64,000 nt of DNA from Moniliella sp. 'wahieum' (GCA_003971905.1 RSEE01000069.1:124001-188000), one strand, 5' to 3'; positions 44,402 through 54,880 are shown, numbered from the stretch's first letter. Numbers and translations are program-made. Notes: generated by a model from the sequence alone, not told the origin.

Positions 44402-45135
44402 TGAGTGAAAGGGACAATCAGATCTGTTGGTATACAATCCTTAATCCTCCCTTTGTAGCACCGACATGCGAGACGGATAAGGAACTGAGCGCGGTCCATA
44501 TTCATGCGCGGTGGTGACGCAGATGCCATCAATCTACTAAGGTAGCTACTCGCGGCCGACGGCGGGGCAGCAGCGCGCTGCGACGTTGAGGATGCATGAG
44601 GCCTGGTGCATGATTCGCATGATGAAGGCCGCTCCGCCGCTCGCCCTGTACTGGCTATACGGCATCTGAGATGCTGAGATCTGAAACCAGCCTGGGCAAC
44701 CCACCACAGCAAGCCCATCTGCTGGGCACCACCGCTGCCGCCTCGCCCCCATGGCAGCACGCCACACCCGCACGCTCCTTGCGTTTGCCCTTGCATTTGC
44801 CCTTGCATTTGCCCTTGGGCCTTGCGCTTGCCGTGCCGCGGGCCCTGGCTTGACACGATCGGGTGCGACGATGTGCAACGCCACGGTGTTGGACCCAGCT
44901 GGGTGGTCCGCCCACGGTGGATGAGGCGGATGACGGTGGTGTGGCTGTTCCTTTTGCACATGCTTGGCACAGCTGCACGCCGCACGGCAGCCGGGATGCC
45001 AGGGGGAGAAGCGTAGTTGCCGGTGCCAAGCCGGCCTCCGCTGTGTTCACATGCTGTCTGCGTCTCATCCATCGCCAGTGCGTGACGCTGGAAGCTTGAA
45101 GCGTCTCGCATGGAATAGTCAACGTAGTGAATGGA

Positions 45136-45177
45136 AGCTAGTAGCTCGTAGCTGTAGTTTGACGCTTGACGCTTCAA
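45136..45177. repeat. Heptad array AGCTAGT/AGCTCGT ... GCTTGAC
   Basis: Six units in phase: AGCTAGT, AGCTCGT, AGCTGTA, GTTTGAC, GCTTGAC, GCTTCAA, about 315 bp upstream of the monooxygenase start. Confidence 0.75.
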
Positions 45178-45492
45178 GCGCCCACCGAACAAGACTGCGC
45201 AGCAGATCAGTGGCGCCCTCCTCCTCTCAGGGACCAGCGCACGAATGGCCTCAGATCCTGTCTGGTGGGATGATTGTGGTTGTGTGAGAACTTTTCGCCG
45301 AGAGCTCCCCCCCTCCACCCAGTCAATAGCCACTAGAGCCGCCCCAAATTGAACAAACCACTAGATGCGGTGACGTGGTTTAAATAAACCCCGCTAGACA
45401 CGGCTCGGCCAGTTTTTTTATTCCTCCATCCCCCCCCCCCACCCCGCCATCCCGCCTCTCGCCCGTGCCCTTGACGTTCTCTTCCTCTCCCC

Positions 45493-47153
45493 ATGTCGTC
45501 AACGGTGTGGGACTTTGTTGGATCGGCTATGGTCCCGCCCACATTTCTCTCTCGGTCGGCTGCGGGAGAACTGGGGGGCAGCTTGCCTGCGGCAAAATTG
45601 CGTTTTTGGAAGCCAACCCGCAGTTCCGCTGGCACACCTCGCTCCTCTTGCCGGGGCCATGCTGCAAGTGAGCCCGCTCAAGGACATGGCCATGCTGCGC
45701 GACCCCACCTCAAGTTTCACCTACTACAATTACCTGTTTACCCAAGGCCGCCTCGCCGGGTACATCAACCGCTCCGACTCGGTCCCGTCGCGGCGCGAAT
45801 GGTCGGCGTACCTTGCGTGGTGTGCACGGCGAATGAAAGCCGAGTCGCCTGAGGATACCATTCGGTTCGGCCACCGCGTCCAGCTCGTCACTCCGCTCGA
45901 CACGCCCGAGGGGCGCATGTTTGCAATCGATGTGCTGACCCCGACGGGGCCCAGTCGACTCGTCGCGCGCAACGTATCGGTCGCTATTGGCGGCGTGCCT
46001 TCCATTCCTTCCCACTGGGCCGACACGTACACCCAAGACCAAACCCACTCGGTCCCGCGCATCCTTCATTCGGGGCAGTACCTGCCGGGCCTGCGGCGCG
46101 TCCAGGCACTTGCCGCCCAAGCCGCGCATTGCCGTCGTTGGCTGTGGCCAAAGCGGGGCGGAAATCACACTCCACCTCCACGCCCTCTTGCCCAACGCTG
46201 AGATTGAGACCGTGTACCGGCGTCCGGCGGTGGTGCCATCGGACGATAGCGCGTTTGTCAATGGTGCAGCGTTTGACCCGGAATCGACCGGTGCGTTTTG
46301 GCGCCAGCCGCTGGCCGAACGGCAGGTCCGCTTGGACGAGTGGCACCGGACCAACTATGGCGTGGTGCACCCGCACACGTTGGATGCGCTGTACGAAACG
46401 ACGTACCAGCAGCAAGTCGAGCAGTTGCCGGTGGAAGACGAGTTGCTGGGTCAGACCAACCACACGGGCACCATCCTTCTTCGACCCAGCACCACCGCCA
46501 CGCCCGTCGAGCTCGGTGCGGACGGCGTGCTGCTACGTCTGGACAATGCCAGCACGTCGGCGGTGGAGCAAGTGCGGTACGATCTGGTAGTGCTTGCGAC
46601 CGGCTTCCAGCGCAAGGTCGCCTACCATCCTGCCCTGGCTCCCTTGGCGGACGACTACCCGCTCGCCACGGCCCTTACGCCGCTGGAGGCCGAGCCCGAT
46701 GCACCGCAGGAACCTGCCGCGGGCGCAACCGGCCCAACGGCCGACATGCAACGTGCCGCCGCTCGCGGTATCACAAGGGACTACCGTCTGGTAACCCGGG
46801 CCGAGCGCGACGCGCACCGCAGTCTGCCTTCTTCCCCCGGCAGCGCAGAGAGCCACATGGTGGTCTCACAAGCGACGCTGGTGGAGGAACCTGTGGCGCC
46901 TCTTACCACGGGTGCAATCTACGTCTGGGACCCAACGAAGCCACCCACGGCCTGTCCGACTCGCTCCTTTCCGTTGCCTGCCCGCGCGGGGGAGATTACA
47001 GAATCGTTGCGCCAACGCGGCGTACTGGCCCGCCTCGGCCTCGGCCAGCCTCGGCCAGCTTCGGCAGAGAACTCGGCAGACGAATTGGTGAAACCGCTTG
47101 TTCCAGTCGTCGCTGCTGCTCCGGCTGCTCCGGCTCCTGCAGTCGCCCTCTGA
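45493..47153 (+). CDS. L-ornithine N5-monooxygenase (siderophore biosynthesis, three frameshifts)
   Basis: This flavoenzyme makes N5-hydroxy-L-ornithine from ornithine, NADPH and O2, the first committed step of hydroxamate siderophores. From MSSTVWDFVG the FAD-binding motif continues in another frame as IGYGPAHISLSVG, then AFLEANPQFRWHTSLLLPG, MLQVSPLKDMAMLRDPTSSF and TYYNYLFTQGRLAGYINR, all typical of the SidA/Sid1 family. The NADPH site is RIAVVGCGQSGAEITLHL. Further on come VPSDDSAFVNGAAFDPES, TNYGVVH and the C-terminal ATGF motif in VVLATGFQRKVAYHP. The tail is Ala/Pro-rich. Breaks lie near 45520, 45653-45656 (G4, one more G restores the frame) and 46100. No NRPS or transacylase is in the window. 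Confidence 0.9.
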
Positions 47154-47171
47154 GATCTCAGGGTGAGATCT
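47151..47171. repeat. Heptads TGAGATC/TCAGGGT/GAGATCT at the monooxygenase stop
   Basis: The TGA stop codon is itself the first three bases of the first heptad. Three units are in phase. Confidence 0.55.
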
Positions 47172-47553
47172 GAACGGCGGTCTGACCCACCGTCGCTGCC
47201 TCGTTTGCGTTTCTCGTTCCTGTCCCGCGCTCTGCCCTGAGTTTTGACCTGGTATGAGCGCTGAGCCCTTGCCATTTGCTTCGTACATGTGTCGTGCCTT
47301 ACCCTCGCCCCACGCGGCTGGGATGGGGCACGCTTGCTCCATACCTGCCATGGGAACCAAAATCATCGATCATGCTTCTCCGTCAGATCTCAGAAGGGAC
47401 TGGGCGTGGACCGTGCGTACCATAGATGTTTCCGTTTCGTGGGGAAATCCGTCCTGAGGGGCCTGATCGATGATCCCGACGGCGGTGGCCTCGACTCATA
47501 TACCCAAGGGGTAGGTGGAACGAGGTTCAAGAGGATCGCGCTACGTGCAGTAC

Positions 47554-47645
47554 GATGATCGTGATCCTCAGGACCGAATACCGAATCCTGAGCGGGAACC
47601 GACGGGAGGGAAACGAACGGGGGTGAGTACTGAGTACTGAGTACC
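47554..47645. repeat. Two heptad arrays (CGAATAC-type; GAGTACT x3)
   Basis: 47554-47602: GATGATC, GTGATCC, TCAGGAC, CGAATAC, CGAATCC, TGAGCGG, GAACCGA. 47625-47645: GAGTACT twice and GAGTACC. Confidence 0.7.
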
Positions 47646-47983
47646 ACTGGAATAGACTTGAATAACCATCTCCACCACCACCCTGTTGGGGCGATGCCCC
47701 AATCACGCCATCCTGCGTGATAGTCATCACCCCTCTTATCCGCCCGGAAGCTTCCTCAGCTCCGCGATACCCTCGTCTATATAAGGCCCTACCCTTCTCA
47801 TAGCCTCCTGTACCTCTCCTCAGAACCACATCCTCCATTCCACTCCTCCTTCAGCACACCCTCTGTCAGATCTCCGGAGGGATGCACTTGGGGGAAGAAG
47901 TCATGGTCTGACGTGCCGGTGGGAGACGGTGGCTAGTGGCTCGGGGGCAGTGGGGGCTTGGCGAATGACTAGACGCGTGATGG

Positions 47984-48025
47984 GTGGCTAGTGGCTAGTG
48001 GCTAATGGCTAATGGCTAATGGTGC
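47984..48025. repeat. 7-bp tandem repeat (RTGGCTA)x5
   Basis: GTGGCTA three times, ATGGCTA twice, then ATGGTGC. Confidence 0.9.
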
Positions 48026-48064
48026 TAGTGATGCTGCGGCGGATATGGGGCGGGTGCGGCTGGG

Positions 48065-48181
48065 GTTAGCGCTAAGGCTTAGCGGTTAGCAACGGTCGGA
48101 AACGCGGCCGGGCGGGTGCGAGTTACTAGCTATTGCCGGGCAGGACAAGGATAGGACCAGGACAGGCCCAGGACAGGACCT
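48065..48181. repeat. Heptad arrays GTTAGCG-type and CAGGACA-type
   Basis: 48065-48092: GTTAGCG, CTAAGGC, TTAGCGG, TTAGCAA. 48140-48181: GCAGGAC, AAGGATA, GGACCAG, GACAGGC, CCAGGAC, AGGACCT. Confidence 0.6.
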
Positions 48182-48777
48182 CGTGGCGCCGACGCGGGCT
48201 GACATGCGCTGACAAAGCAGGCAACCCCTCCGCGGCGCACGGGGCGGGTGTGCGGAGGCTGGGCGCTGACAGATTGGCGTGGGACATGTGACAGGTGTGA
48301 TGTGGGAGAGTGACAGGTGCGAGCGGGCGGCTGCGGCGGGCGGCATGGGTTTGGTAAGCCAGTAGTGGCTAATGGTTGGGGAGCCAGTAGCCCTTGAAAT
48401 TGCACGCCGTGGCATCTCCCCACACGCATTGGGGCGGGGCAGAGTGCGCTGGTGCCTGCGGGTGTGGGGCGCGTTGGCGGCGTGGGAGGCGCGTCTGCCT
48501 CGCCTCGATCGCCACGATCGCCTCACTCGGCCAGTTCCTTCACACGCGGGCCCCGTCTCGAGTGGGATAGTGGTAGTGAGTGGCCCAGGCCGCGGAGCGC
48601 GGATTGAATATTCTCCCACGTCACGCGTCACATCCGAGCCAGCACTCACCTCGGCCTCAGAGCTCTGGTCCAGCGTTCAGGCCCAGCGGCAAGCGGTACG
48701 CAGGAAGCATTCAGCCTCCTGCCCACCCACTCCCCGCCTACCACCTCGCCACCCCACCCCCACCCCCACCCCCCGCC

Positions 48778-50509
48778 ATGGCCATCGTCCACCCTGGCCC
48801 AGACCGGCCCGCTCACCCTCGTCCTGGGCGGCGCCGCCCTCGTCTTGCTCCTCCTCCTCGCCATGTACCCCGACCGGCCCCTCGGCGTGCGCGCCGCCCA
48901 GCCCGGCATCCCCACCCCCCCCGGCTGCTACGCCTTTGTCGGCCACTGGTGGTTGGTCCGCCAAGGCCTGCTGGGCAAGCTCGAAGGCGTGCTTCGCTTC
49001 ATCCTCCAGTACCAGCAGACCATCGCCCCTGGCGGAATGCCCCTCAGCTTCTGCATCCCCTTTAGTCTCCGCGGCCGCACCCTCGTTCTCAATCGGCCCG
49101 AGTACATCGAGTACATCCAGAAGACCAACTTTGACAATTACCCCAAGGGCTACTTCCAGGGCTCTACCATGGCCGACCTGCTCTCCCCCGAAGGCATCTT
49201 TGTCGCCGACGGCAACACCCTGGAAGCAAGTAAGTGCGCCCCCACTCCCCCACTCCCCCCCGCCACTGTACATCGCGCCGACGCTGACCTTTCCTTTGGT
49301 CCTTAGCAACGCAAGCTGGCCAGCCGCATTTTTAGCGTCAACAATTTCCGCGAGCACGTCCAGACCACTGTGCACCAGCAGATTGGGCGTCTGCAAGGTC
49401 TGGCGAGCGAGTGTGCGGCCGAGTCGACGCGGGTCAACCTACCGGACCTCATGTTCCGCTTCACCCTCGACTCGTTCCTCGAAATGGCGTTTGCCGCGCC
49501 GCTGGGCAGCCTGCCCACCGAACCCAAGGGCCTCGCTCACAATGTTGCGTTTGCCAAGGCGTTTGATTGGGCCCAAGTGGTGGTGATGAAGCGCTTTCTC
49601 AACCCGCTATGGATGTGGACCGAGCCCTTCACCTCGACCGGGCGCAAGATGCGAGAGGCAATCAAGACGATGCACGGCACGTGCACCCAGATTATTGACC
49701 AGCGCTTTGCCGCCATCGAGCGGGGCGATGCGAATGTGAGCAAGAGCAAAGGGACAGGGAAAGATTTGTTGCAGTTGTTCATTGACCAGGGCTGTGATCG
49801 CGACATGCTGGTCACTGTCTGTCTCAACTTTATCATTGCTGGGCGCGACACGACGGCGCAAGCATTGGGCTGGGCGTTTTACATGTTGCATCAGAACCCG
49901 CGCGTGGTGGCCAAGTTGCGCCAGGAAGTGGCCGAGGTGTTGGGTGCGCCCGAGTCACAGCGTCCGATGGACTATGACGATTTGAAGAACATGCCCTACG
50001 CCCAAGCGGTGTTTAACGAGACGTTGCGCTTGTGGCCGTCGGTGCCTAAGAATGCCAAGCTGGTACTGGAGGACGATGTGATTGTTCCCTCGACCTCGTT
50101 CAAGGAGGGGTACGGCACGGGCGTGGAGCCAGTTCGGCCGGGCCAGCTGCCGAATGTGTTTGCGCAAAAGGGCACCACTGTGCTCTGGTCCGATTGGGTC
50201 ATGGGTCGCATGCCCGAAATTTGGGGCGAAGATTGCACCGAGTTCAAGCCCGAACGGTTCTTGCACCCGGACGGCACCTTGCGCACCTTTAGCCCCTACG
50301 TCTTCCATGCGTTCAACGCCGGGCCTCGCTTGTGCCTCGGCCAGACGCTGGCCACGTACGAAGGGTGTGCAGTGATGGCGGCCTTGCTGGGCAAGTTTGA
50401 CGTCCAGCTGTTTGACGACGAGCTGGCCGCGTCTCCACCCGACTTTGCCGAGTCGCTGACACTGCCCATCAAGAACCAGTACTATGCGCGCTTCGTGCCG
50501 CGCGAGTAA
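48778..50509 (+). CDS. Cytochrome P450, CYP52/CYP63-like
   Basis: Exon 1 (48778 to about 49228) has a start ATG and, in a neighbouring frame, a membrane anchor (LTLVLGGAALVLLLLLAMY), then IPTPPGCYAFVGHWWLVRQ and RPEYIEYIQKTNFDNYPKG. A 77-78-nt intron (GTAAGT...TTAG, ending 49306) precedes exon 2 (49307-50509), which is uninterrupted: QRKLASRIFSVNNF, the I-helix AGRDTTAQALGW, ETLRLWP (ExxR), ERFLHPDG and the haem loop FNAGPRLCLGQ (Cys codon 50333-50335). The haem loop and KNAKLVLEDDVI are like CYP52/CYP63 alkane and fatty-acid hydroxylases. The substrate is unproven. One base at the exon 1/intron boundary and one frame change near 48785 do not fit. Confidence 0.9.
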
Positions 50510-50570
50510 CGAACGAGTCAGGCCGGCAGACGGTTGGTGTTTCGTCTCGATGGTTTATTGTGGTTTCACG

Positions 50571-50591
50571 GCATCATGCATCCTGCATCCT
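50571..50591. repeat. 7-bp tandem repeat GCATCAT/GCATCCT x3
   Basis: Three units, about 60 bp after the P450 stop. Confidence 0.65.
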
Positions 50592-50788
50592 TGCTTTGGT
50601 GTTGTTCAGATTATGTACCCCCCATGACGGAGAGGAGGCACAGCAGTACAGGCTGTGGTGTAGGCCATAGGCGCACGGACATGGAGTTTGGTTTGGTTTC
50701 GGGCTCTGTCAGCATGTCAACCGAACTGAACTCGATTCAGGTTGAGAAGTTGAGTCCGAGTCCGAGTCGGTCTCAGTCGGGGCCAGGT

Positions 50789-50837
50789 GAGATCCGAGAT
50801 CCGAGATCAGAGATCTGAAATCTGACATGTGACACGA
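50789..50837. repeat. 7-bp tandem repeat (GAGATCC)-type x7
   Basis: GAGATCC, GAGATCC, GAGATCA, GAGATCT, GAAATCT, GACATGT, GACACGA in phase. A clear gradient from identical to diverged units. Confidence 0.85.
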
Positions 50838-51925
50838 GGAAGTGCTATCGGATGACATTCTTAGTGCCTTCGCAGCCTCCGCTTGCTTCTGTTGGAGGGT
50901 AGTGCTGGGCTTGCACGGCCCTCGGTGGATCGCGGAAGAGTTCCGCTCGCAGGGCGCACGCGCCCTGCTCGCTTCATTTCCCTTCTCTCTCTCCTGTCTC
51001 CTTCCGTCCCTTCAACTCGATGTTGCCTGAAGACTTGTGGCTCACCTCTTTGCCTTCACGCCTGTCTGAAGGCGGATTTGCAGCTGATCCGTAGGACCCA
51101 TCGCACTCTAGCAGCTTCATCTGCTTCGCTCTGTCAACATCTATGCCAGTGTGATGGGGTCTAGAGATGAGGAGGGGGTTACCAAAAAGGGGTCAACCAA
51201 TAGTCAGCATCATCGATCAGTGGGAATCCTTTATCCCACCTTCCGTTCTCGTCCCTTCCCGCCTTTCCTGTCCAACTCCTGAACGTTTCCAGCCAATTGA
51301 TTCAGTAATACAGGCAACCTCTCGTCTCCACTTAGCTGCATCTCATCATCCAACCTCGTCCTCCAGCTTTCCATCTGCCCAGTCGCGCGAGCCTTCCTTC
51401 AGCGGCGTCGATTCCCCCTACCACAGCACATGGCGTGGGTTCCTTACGTTACTACCCCCAAGCCGGCGCATACGCAGCCCTGCCAAGCGTGCGGCCACTC
51501 GGCTTCAAGCCCAAAGGCATGTCCGCGCCATCCTTCCGCTGATCCCCTTTGCCCCCCCCCCCTCCTCTTCTTGTCCCCACCCCCGTATCGTTGTGGCAAA
51601 TACCCCAATTGCTCTTCACATCTCCTCCTGGCTCCCCACCACTCCGCCTTGTGCCACGGTTACTCGGTTACTCTTTGCACAACCGCTCCCCTTTTAAGGT
51701 AGTGGAGGGACGCGTCGACGCGACTCTGTCATATGCCCGATCATTGGCGAGCCCCACCCACCCGTCACGTGGTCGGCGGGCAGTAGGGTTGCACATTTCT
51801 TTTGCCTGCTCGAACATGGAATAAAGAGATGCATGTGACAGCCGCCCGTGTTGGAGTTTCTTTTTCTTTTCTTTTTCTTTTTCGTGGCAACAGTGCACAG
51901 ACCACCGGGCCTGGCGCATGACAGG

Positions 51926-51939
51926 GTGACGCGTGACGA
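51926..51939. repeat. 7-bp repeat GTGACGC/GTGACGA
   Basis: Two heptads forming ACGCGT about 170 bp upstream of the hydrolase start; related to the GCGTCAC array in the SFT2-PAN3 promoter. Confidence 0.5.
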
Positions 51940-52105
51940 GAGTGCCGTGTCGCTCCGCCCCTGGGAGGTGCAACGTGCAAGACTCAGGCTGCGTATCTAA
52001 GCCGCAGCAAGAGTCGGATCCAGTTGTGGCCAACCCACCAGCCAACGTTCAACAGAAGCACTGGTTTGACCTCGCCGTTCCATCCGTCCATCCATCCATC
52101 TATCC

Positions 52106-53062
52106 ATGTCGTCCGCCTCCTCTGCGTTGCCGTACCGGTGGCTGTCGGCGCCTGCGCCACCGGCGCTTCCGAGCGGGTACACAGAGCATGTGCTGGAGCG
52201 TCCGGACGGTGCGAGGATCGTGTACCTCGAGTGGAACGCTTCCTCGCGTCAGTTTGCCGACCGTCTGGGCCCGCCGGTCTTTCTCCATGGCGGCTTGGCC
52301 AGCAGCGAATGTTGGGCGCATCAAATCGAGCATGTGCTGCAGACCTACCGTCCCGCAGGCCAGCCCGCGTGGGTCATCTCGATTGATTCGCGTGGTCAAG
52401 GTCGGTCTGGGTTTGGCCAGCTCAACTTCCCCGCCGGCACGACGGCGCGCACACCGCATCTGACCTACACGCAGATGGGCGACGATACGGTGGCGGTGCT
52501 GGAGGTACTGTCGATTGGACGGGCGCGGCTGGTGGGCTGGTCGGACGGGGCGATTTTGTGCTTGGACCTGTTGCTACGGTACGCTGAGCACATTGGCACG
52601 GCGTATGCGTTTGCTGCCAACTACGATACGAGTGGCTTGTACCACGGCCCGCCGAGCCCGGCAACGAAAGAATCGGATACCTGGGCCCAGGCTATTTACC
52701 AGCGCGTCAACCCGCACCCCGACTGGGACGCCGTCAAGGCCGCCGTGCATGGCATGTGGACCTCCCAGCCCAACTGGACCCTGGACCAGTTTGCCGACGC
52801 AGCACGGATCAACAACCCGCCCCAAGCCCTCTTGACCGCCACCACGCCTGGTCACCCCAACGCGACAGCGCGCATCTGGATCGTCGATGGCGACCACGAA
52901 GAAGCTGTGGCCATCGAACAGGCTTACCAACTGGCCAAGGTCATGCCCCAAACTACCTTGCTCATCTTACCGGCCACCTCGCACTTTGCCATGGTGCAAG
53001 AACCCGCGACGTGCAATGCGACCTTGGACGCCTTCCTGGCGTACCAGCCGCCCGAAGCGTAA
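52106..53062 (+). CDS. Alpha/beta hydrolase fold protein
   Basis: A single intact exon of 318 codons. The fold shows in order: the oxyanion-hole motif FLHGGLASSECW (about residues 59-70), the strand and loop ISIDSRGQGRSG, and the nucleophile elbow LVGWSDGAIL (Ser about 146). The acid loop is IWIVDGDHEEAV and the catalytic His is in ATSHFAMVQEP near the C-terminus. No signal peptide. The overall pattern (DSRGQGRS, GWSDG) is that of small esterase or peptidase-like alpha/beta hydrolases. The substrate cannot be told from sequence. Same strand as the P450 and monooxygenase, but 1.6 kb away. Confidence 0.9.
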   Translation: MSSASSALPYRWLSAPAPPALPSGYTEHVLERPDGARIVYLEWNASSRQFADRLGPPVFLHGGLASSECWAHQIEHVLQTYRPAGQPAWVISIDSRGQGRSGFGQLNFPAGTTARTPHLTYTQMGDDTVAVLEVLSIGRARLVGWSDGAILCLDLLLRYAEHIGTAYAFAANYDTSGLYHGPPSPATKESDTWAQAIYQRVNPHPDWDAVKAAVHGMWTSQPNWTLDQFADAARINNPPQALLTATTPGHPNATARIWIVDGDHEEAVAIEQAYQLAKVMPQTTLLILPATSHFAMVQEPATCNATLDAFLAYQPPEA

Positions 53063-53743
53063 AGTGACGAGCAACAGCGCAGACCACCCCACTCCACCTG
53101 GGTGGGTCCCCGAGCAAACGGGTTGCACGATAGAATAGTATACTCCCCGCTCCTCTCATTCCCCACCCCCGTGCCTCGTGTCGGGCCCAGCGCCCACTCC
53201 GGAATACCTTGTTACACGCACTACTTGCTATCCAGTCGGGGCAGCACCAAGGGGGCAGAATACAGTTGTGCCCATTACGGGAAAGAGAAGCAAACCAAGC
53301 GAGGTAGCAGGGGAGCACATGCGCCTGCCTATGTGCCGGCCCGCCACTCCGCTGGTCTGCTGGGAACTGCAGGGGGGGAGGATGCCGGGGAGAGGGGGGG
53401 GGTAAAAGGTGAAAGGGAACGGGAACGGGGTGTTTTTGGATGAGCGAGCAACGGACTGTGAGGGGCAAGCGAAAGGATGAGAACTCGCCCCGGGGAGGAA
53501 CCAACAAGGGACACGAGCGAGAAAAAAGGCAAAGAGGAGCAAAAACGTTTAGCTGAAGGAGGGGGAGAGAGAGAGCAAAAAAGAGGGGTGTCTTGCTGAG
53601 GAGAACGTGGAAGGGTGTGTAGACAAAGACCAAGAAGAACGAAGGGAGGAAAAAGAAAGGTGGAATGGAAGGGCCAGGGCCAGGGATGGGCCGCAGGGGG
53701 ACGGCGATAGCAACGGCAACGGCAACGGGGACGGGGACGGCAT
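53063..53743. other. Intergenic between convergent genes
   Basis: Tail-to-tail space of the hydrolase and the single-TM protein gene; purine-rich on the + strand from about 53380 to 53740. No gene seen. Confidence 0.6.
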
Positions 53744-54880
53744 TTACGCATGGGCCAAGACAAATGGGTTGGGCCCCGACGCTTGCAGCGGGTCCGCACT
53801 GACCGACTGGTGCGGCTGCAACGCAGCCCAATCGGGCAAAGGCGCAAACGAGTCGTGCGGGTTGAACGCCGAGGCATCGTACATGCTCAACGAGTCGGCC
53901 GAGATCATCGACTGCCGCTGGGCCGGGACGATAACCTGAGACTGGCGCGCTTTCGAGATACGAGACTGGCGCGGTGCACCGCGCCGGCCCCCCGTGCTAC
54001 GGCGACCGACAAAGTCACCTTCTTCCTGGTCCCACCGCGTGCTTTGCGGCCGACCGACGCCAGGGCCGGTCGAGGTCACCGTCTTGCGTCGGGCAGAGAG
54101 GTTGCCTTCGGGCATATCGGCCGGATTGGGGTCCATGTAGCGCGAGGTGCGCGACATGCGCGATTGACGACGGGATTTGGCCGTGGTAGATTGACGCGAG
54201 GTGGTGGTAGAGAGGCGGTACTTGCTCATCCGTTTCCCATTCGACGCCGGTGGCGGCCCATCAATCACTGTGCTCCGTCGGGCCCGTTCGCGATCCAGAC
54301 GTGTCTCGGCCGCCTGGCGGGAAGCGTCGTCGGCATCGGGACCGGCCATGTTGATGGTCATTTCGCGGCCGTTGTAGTTGACCATGCCAGGCGCGCTCGG
54401 TGCCGGGGCACTGTCGTAGGGCAACAGCGAGGCTGGCGTAGCGGAAGAAGCCAAAGCACCCGGACCACGTCGGGCGGCCGCCGCAGGACCCGGGAAGTCT
54501 ACCCCAGAAGAACCCGAGCGACCATGGAGAGAAGCATTGCCAGCCAAGCTCACCGCCGACTCCCCCCCAGCTAGGGGGGCTGCGGAGCCAAGCAAAGCCT
54601 TGTGGTCCACATCAAGTGGCGACTTGCTCGTCCCGCTCGCATCCGACTTGGGACGGGATGCGGCACTGGGCTGGAACATGCCCGGTTGGGCTGGGCCAGC
54701 CTGGGCGTAGGGGAAGGCCTCTTGCCGGGGCGCGTTGGTGTGGCTCAAGATGGAGGCGAGCAGGATGCACAGGACAAACACGCCGACCAGCACGCAGATC
54801 ATGGCAATAATCGCATTGATCGTGATGCCAGAGGTGTTGTCGAAGCGGAGCAGTTGGTCCGCCGCCATGGTCTTAACCAT
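53744..54880 (-). CDS. Single-pass membrane protein with Ser/Arg-rich cytosolic tail
   Basis: From the ATG at 54880 (MVKTMAADQLLRFDNTSG) a single TM helix (ITINAIIAMICVLVGVFVLC) is followed by a tail of about 330 residues rich in Ser, Arg and Pro. The tail has repeated SRxS patches (KSRRQSRMSRTSRYMD, GAPRQSRISKARQSQ) that look like kinase sites, and ends DPLQASGPNPFVLAHA before the stop at 53744. The frame is intact over 378 residues. It stays open to 55756, so the start could lie farther upstream. I do not recognise the family; the layout resembles fungal plasma-membrane or septum proteins. Confidence 0.65.
   Translation of the reverse strand: MVKTMAADQLLRFDNTSGITINAIIAMICVLVGVFVLCILLASILSHTNAPRQEAFPYAQAGPAQPGMFQPSAASRPKSDASGTSKSPLDVDHKALLGSAAPLAGGESAVSLAGNASLHGRSGSSGVDFPGPAAAARRGPGALASSATPASLLPYDSAPAPSAPGMVNYNGREMTINMAGPDADDASRQAAETRLDRERARRSTVIDGPPPASNGKRMSKYRLSTTTSRQSTTAKSRRQSRMSRTSRYMDPNPADMPEGNLSARRKTVTSTGPGVGRPQSTRWDQEEGDFVGRRSTGGRRGAPRQSRISKARQSQVIVPAQRQSMISADSLSMYDASAFNPHDSFAPLPDWAALQPHQSVSADPLQASGPNPFVLAHA

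Larger units (their letters stand above)
41625..45492. other. Gene-poor island rich in 7-bp arrays
   Basis: Almost 3.9 kb without a supportable gene. It lies between the bZIP start and the ornithine monooxygenase start. From 42.5 kb rightwards much of the sequence breaks into 7-bp units at many separate loci. There is also a 12-bp repeat (about 44777-44818, CCCTTGCATTTG). Confidence 0.65.
47154..48777. other. Intergenic between monooxygenase and P450, rich in 7-bp arrays
   Basis: No conserved frame. Heptad arrays at 47554-47602, 47625-47645, 47984-48025, 48065-48092 and 48140-48181. The P450 promoter side carries CACGTCACGCGTCAC (48617-48631). Confidence 0.65.
50510..52105. other. Intergenic between P450 and alpha/beta hydrolase
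   Basis: No conserved frame. Heptad arrays at 50571-50591 and 50789-50837; a T-rich simple repeat at about 51858-51883; GTGACGC/GTGACGA at 51926-51939. Confidence 0.6.
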
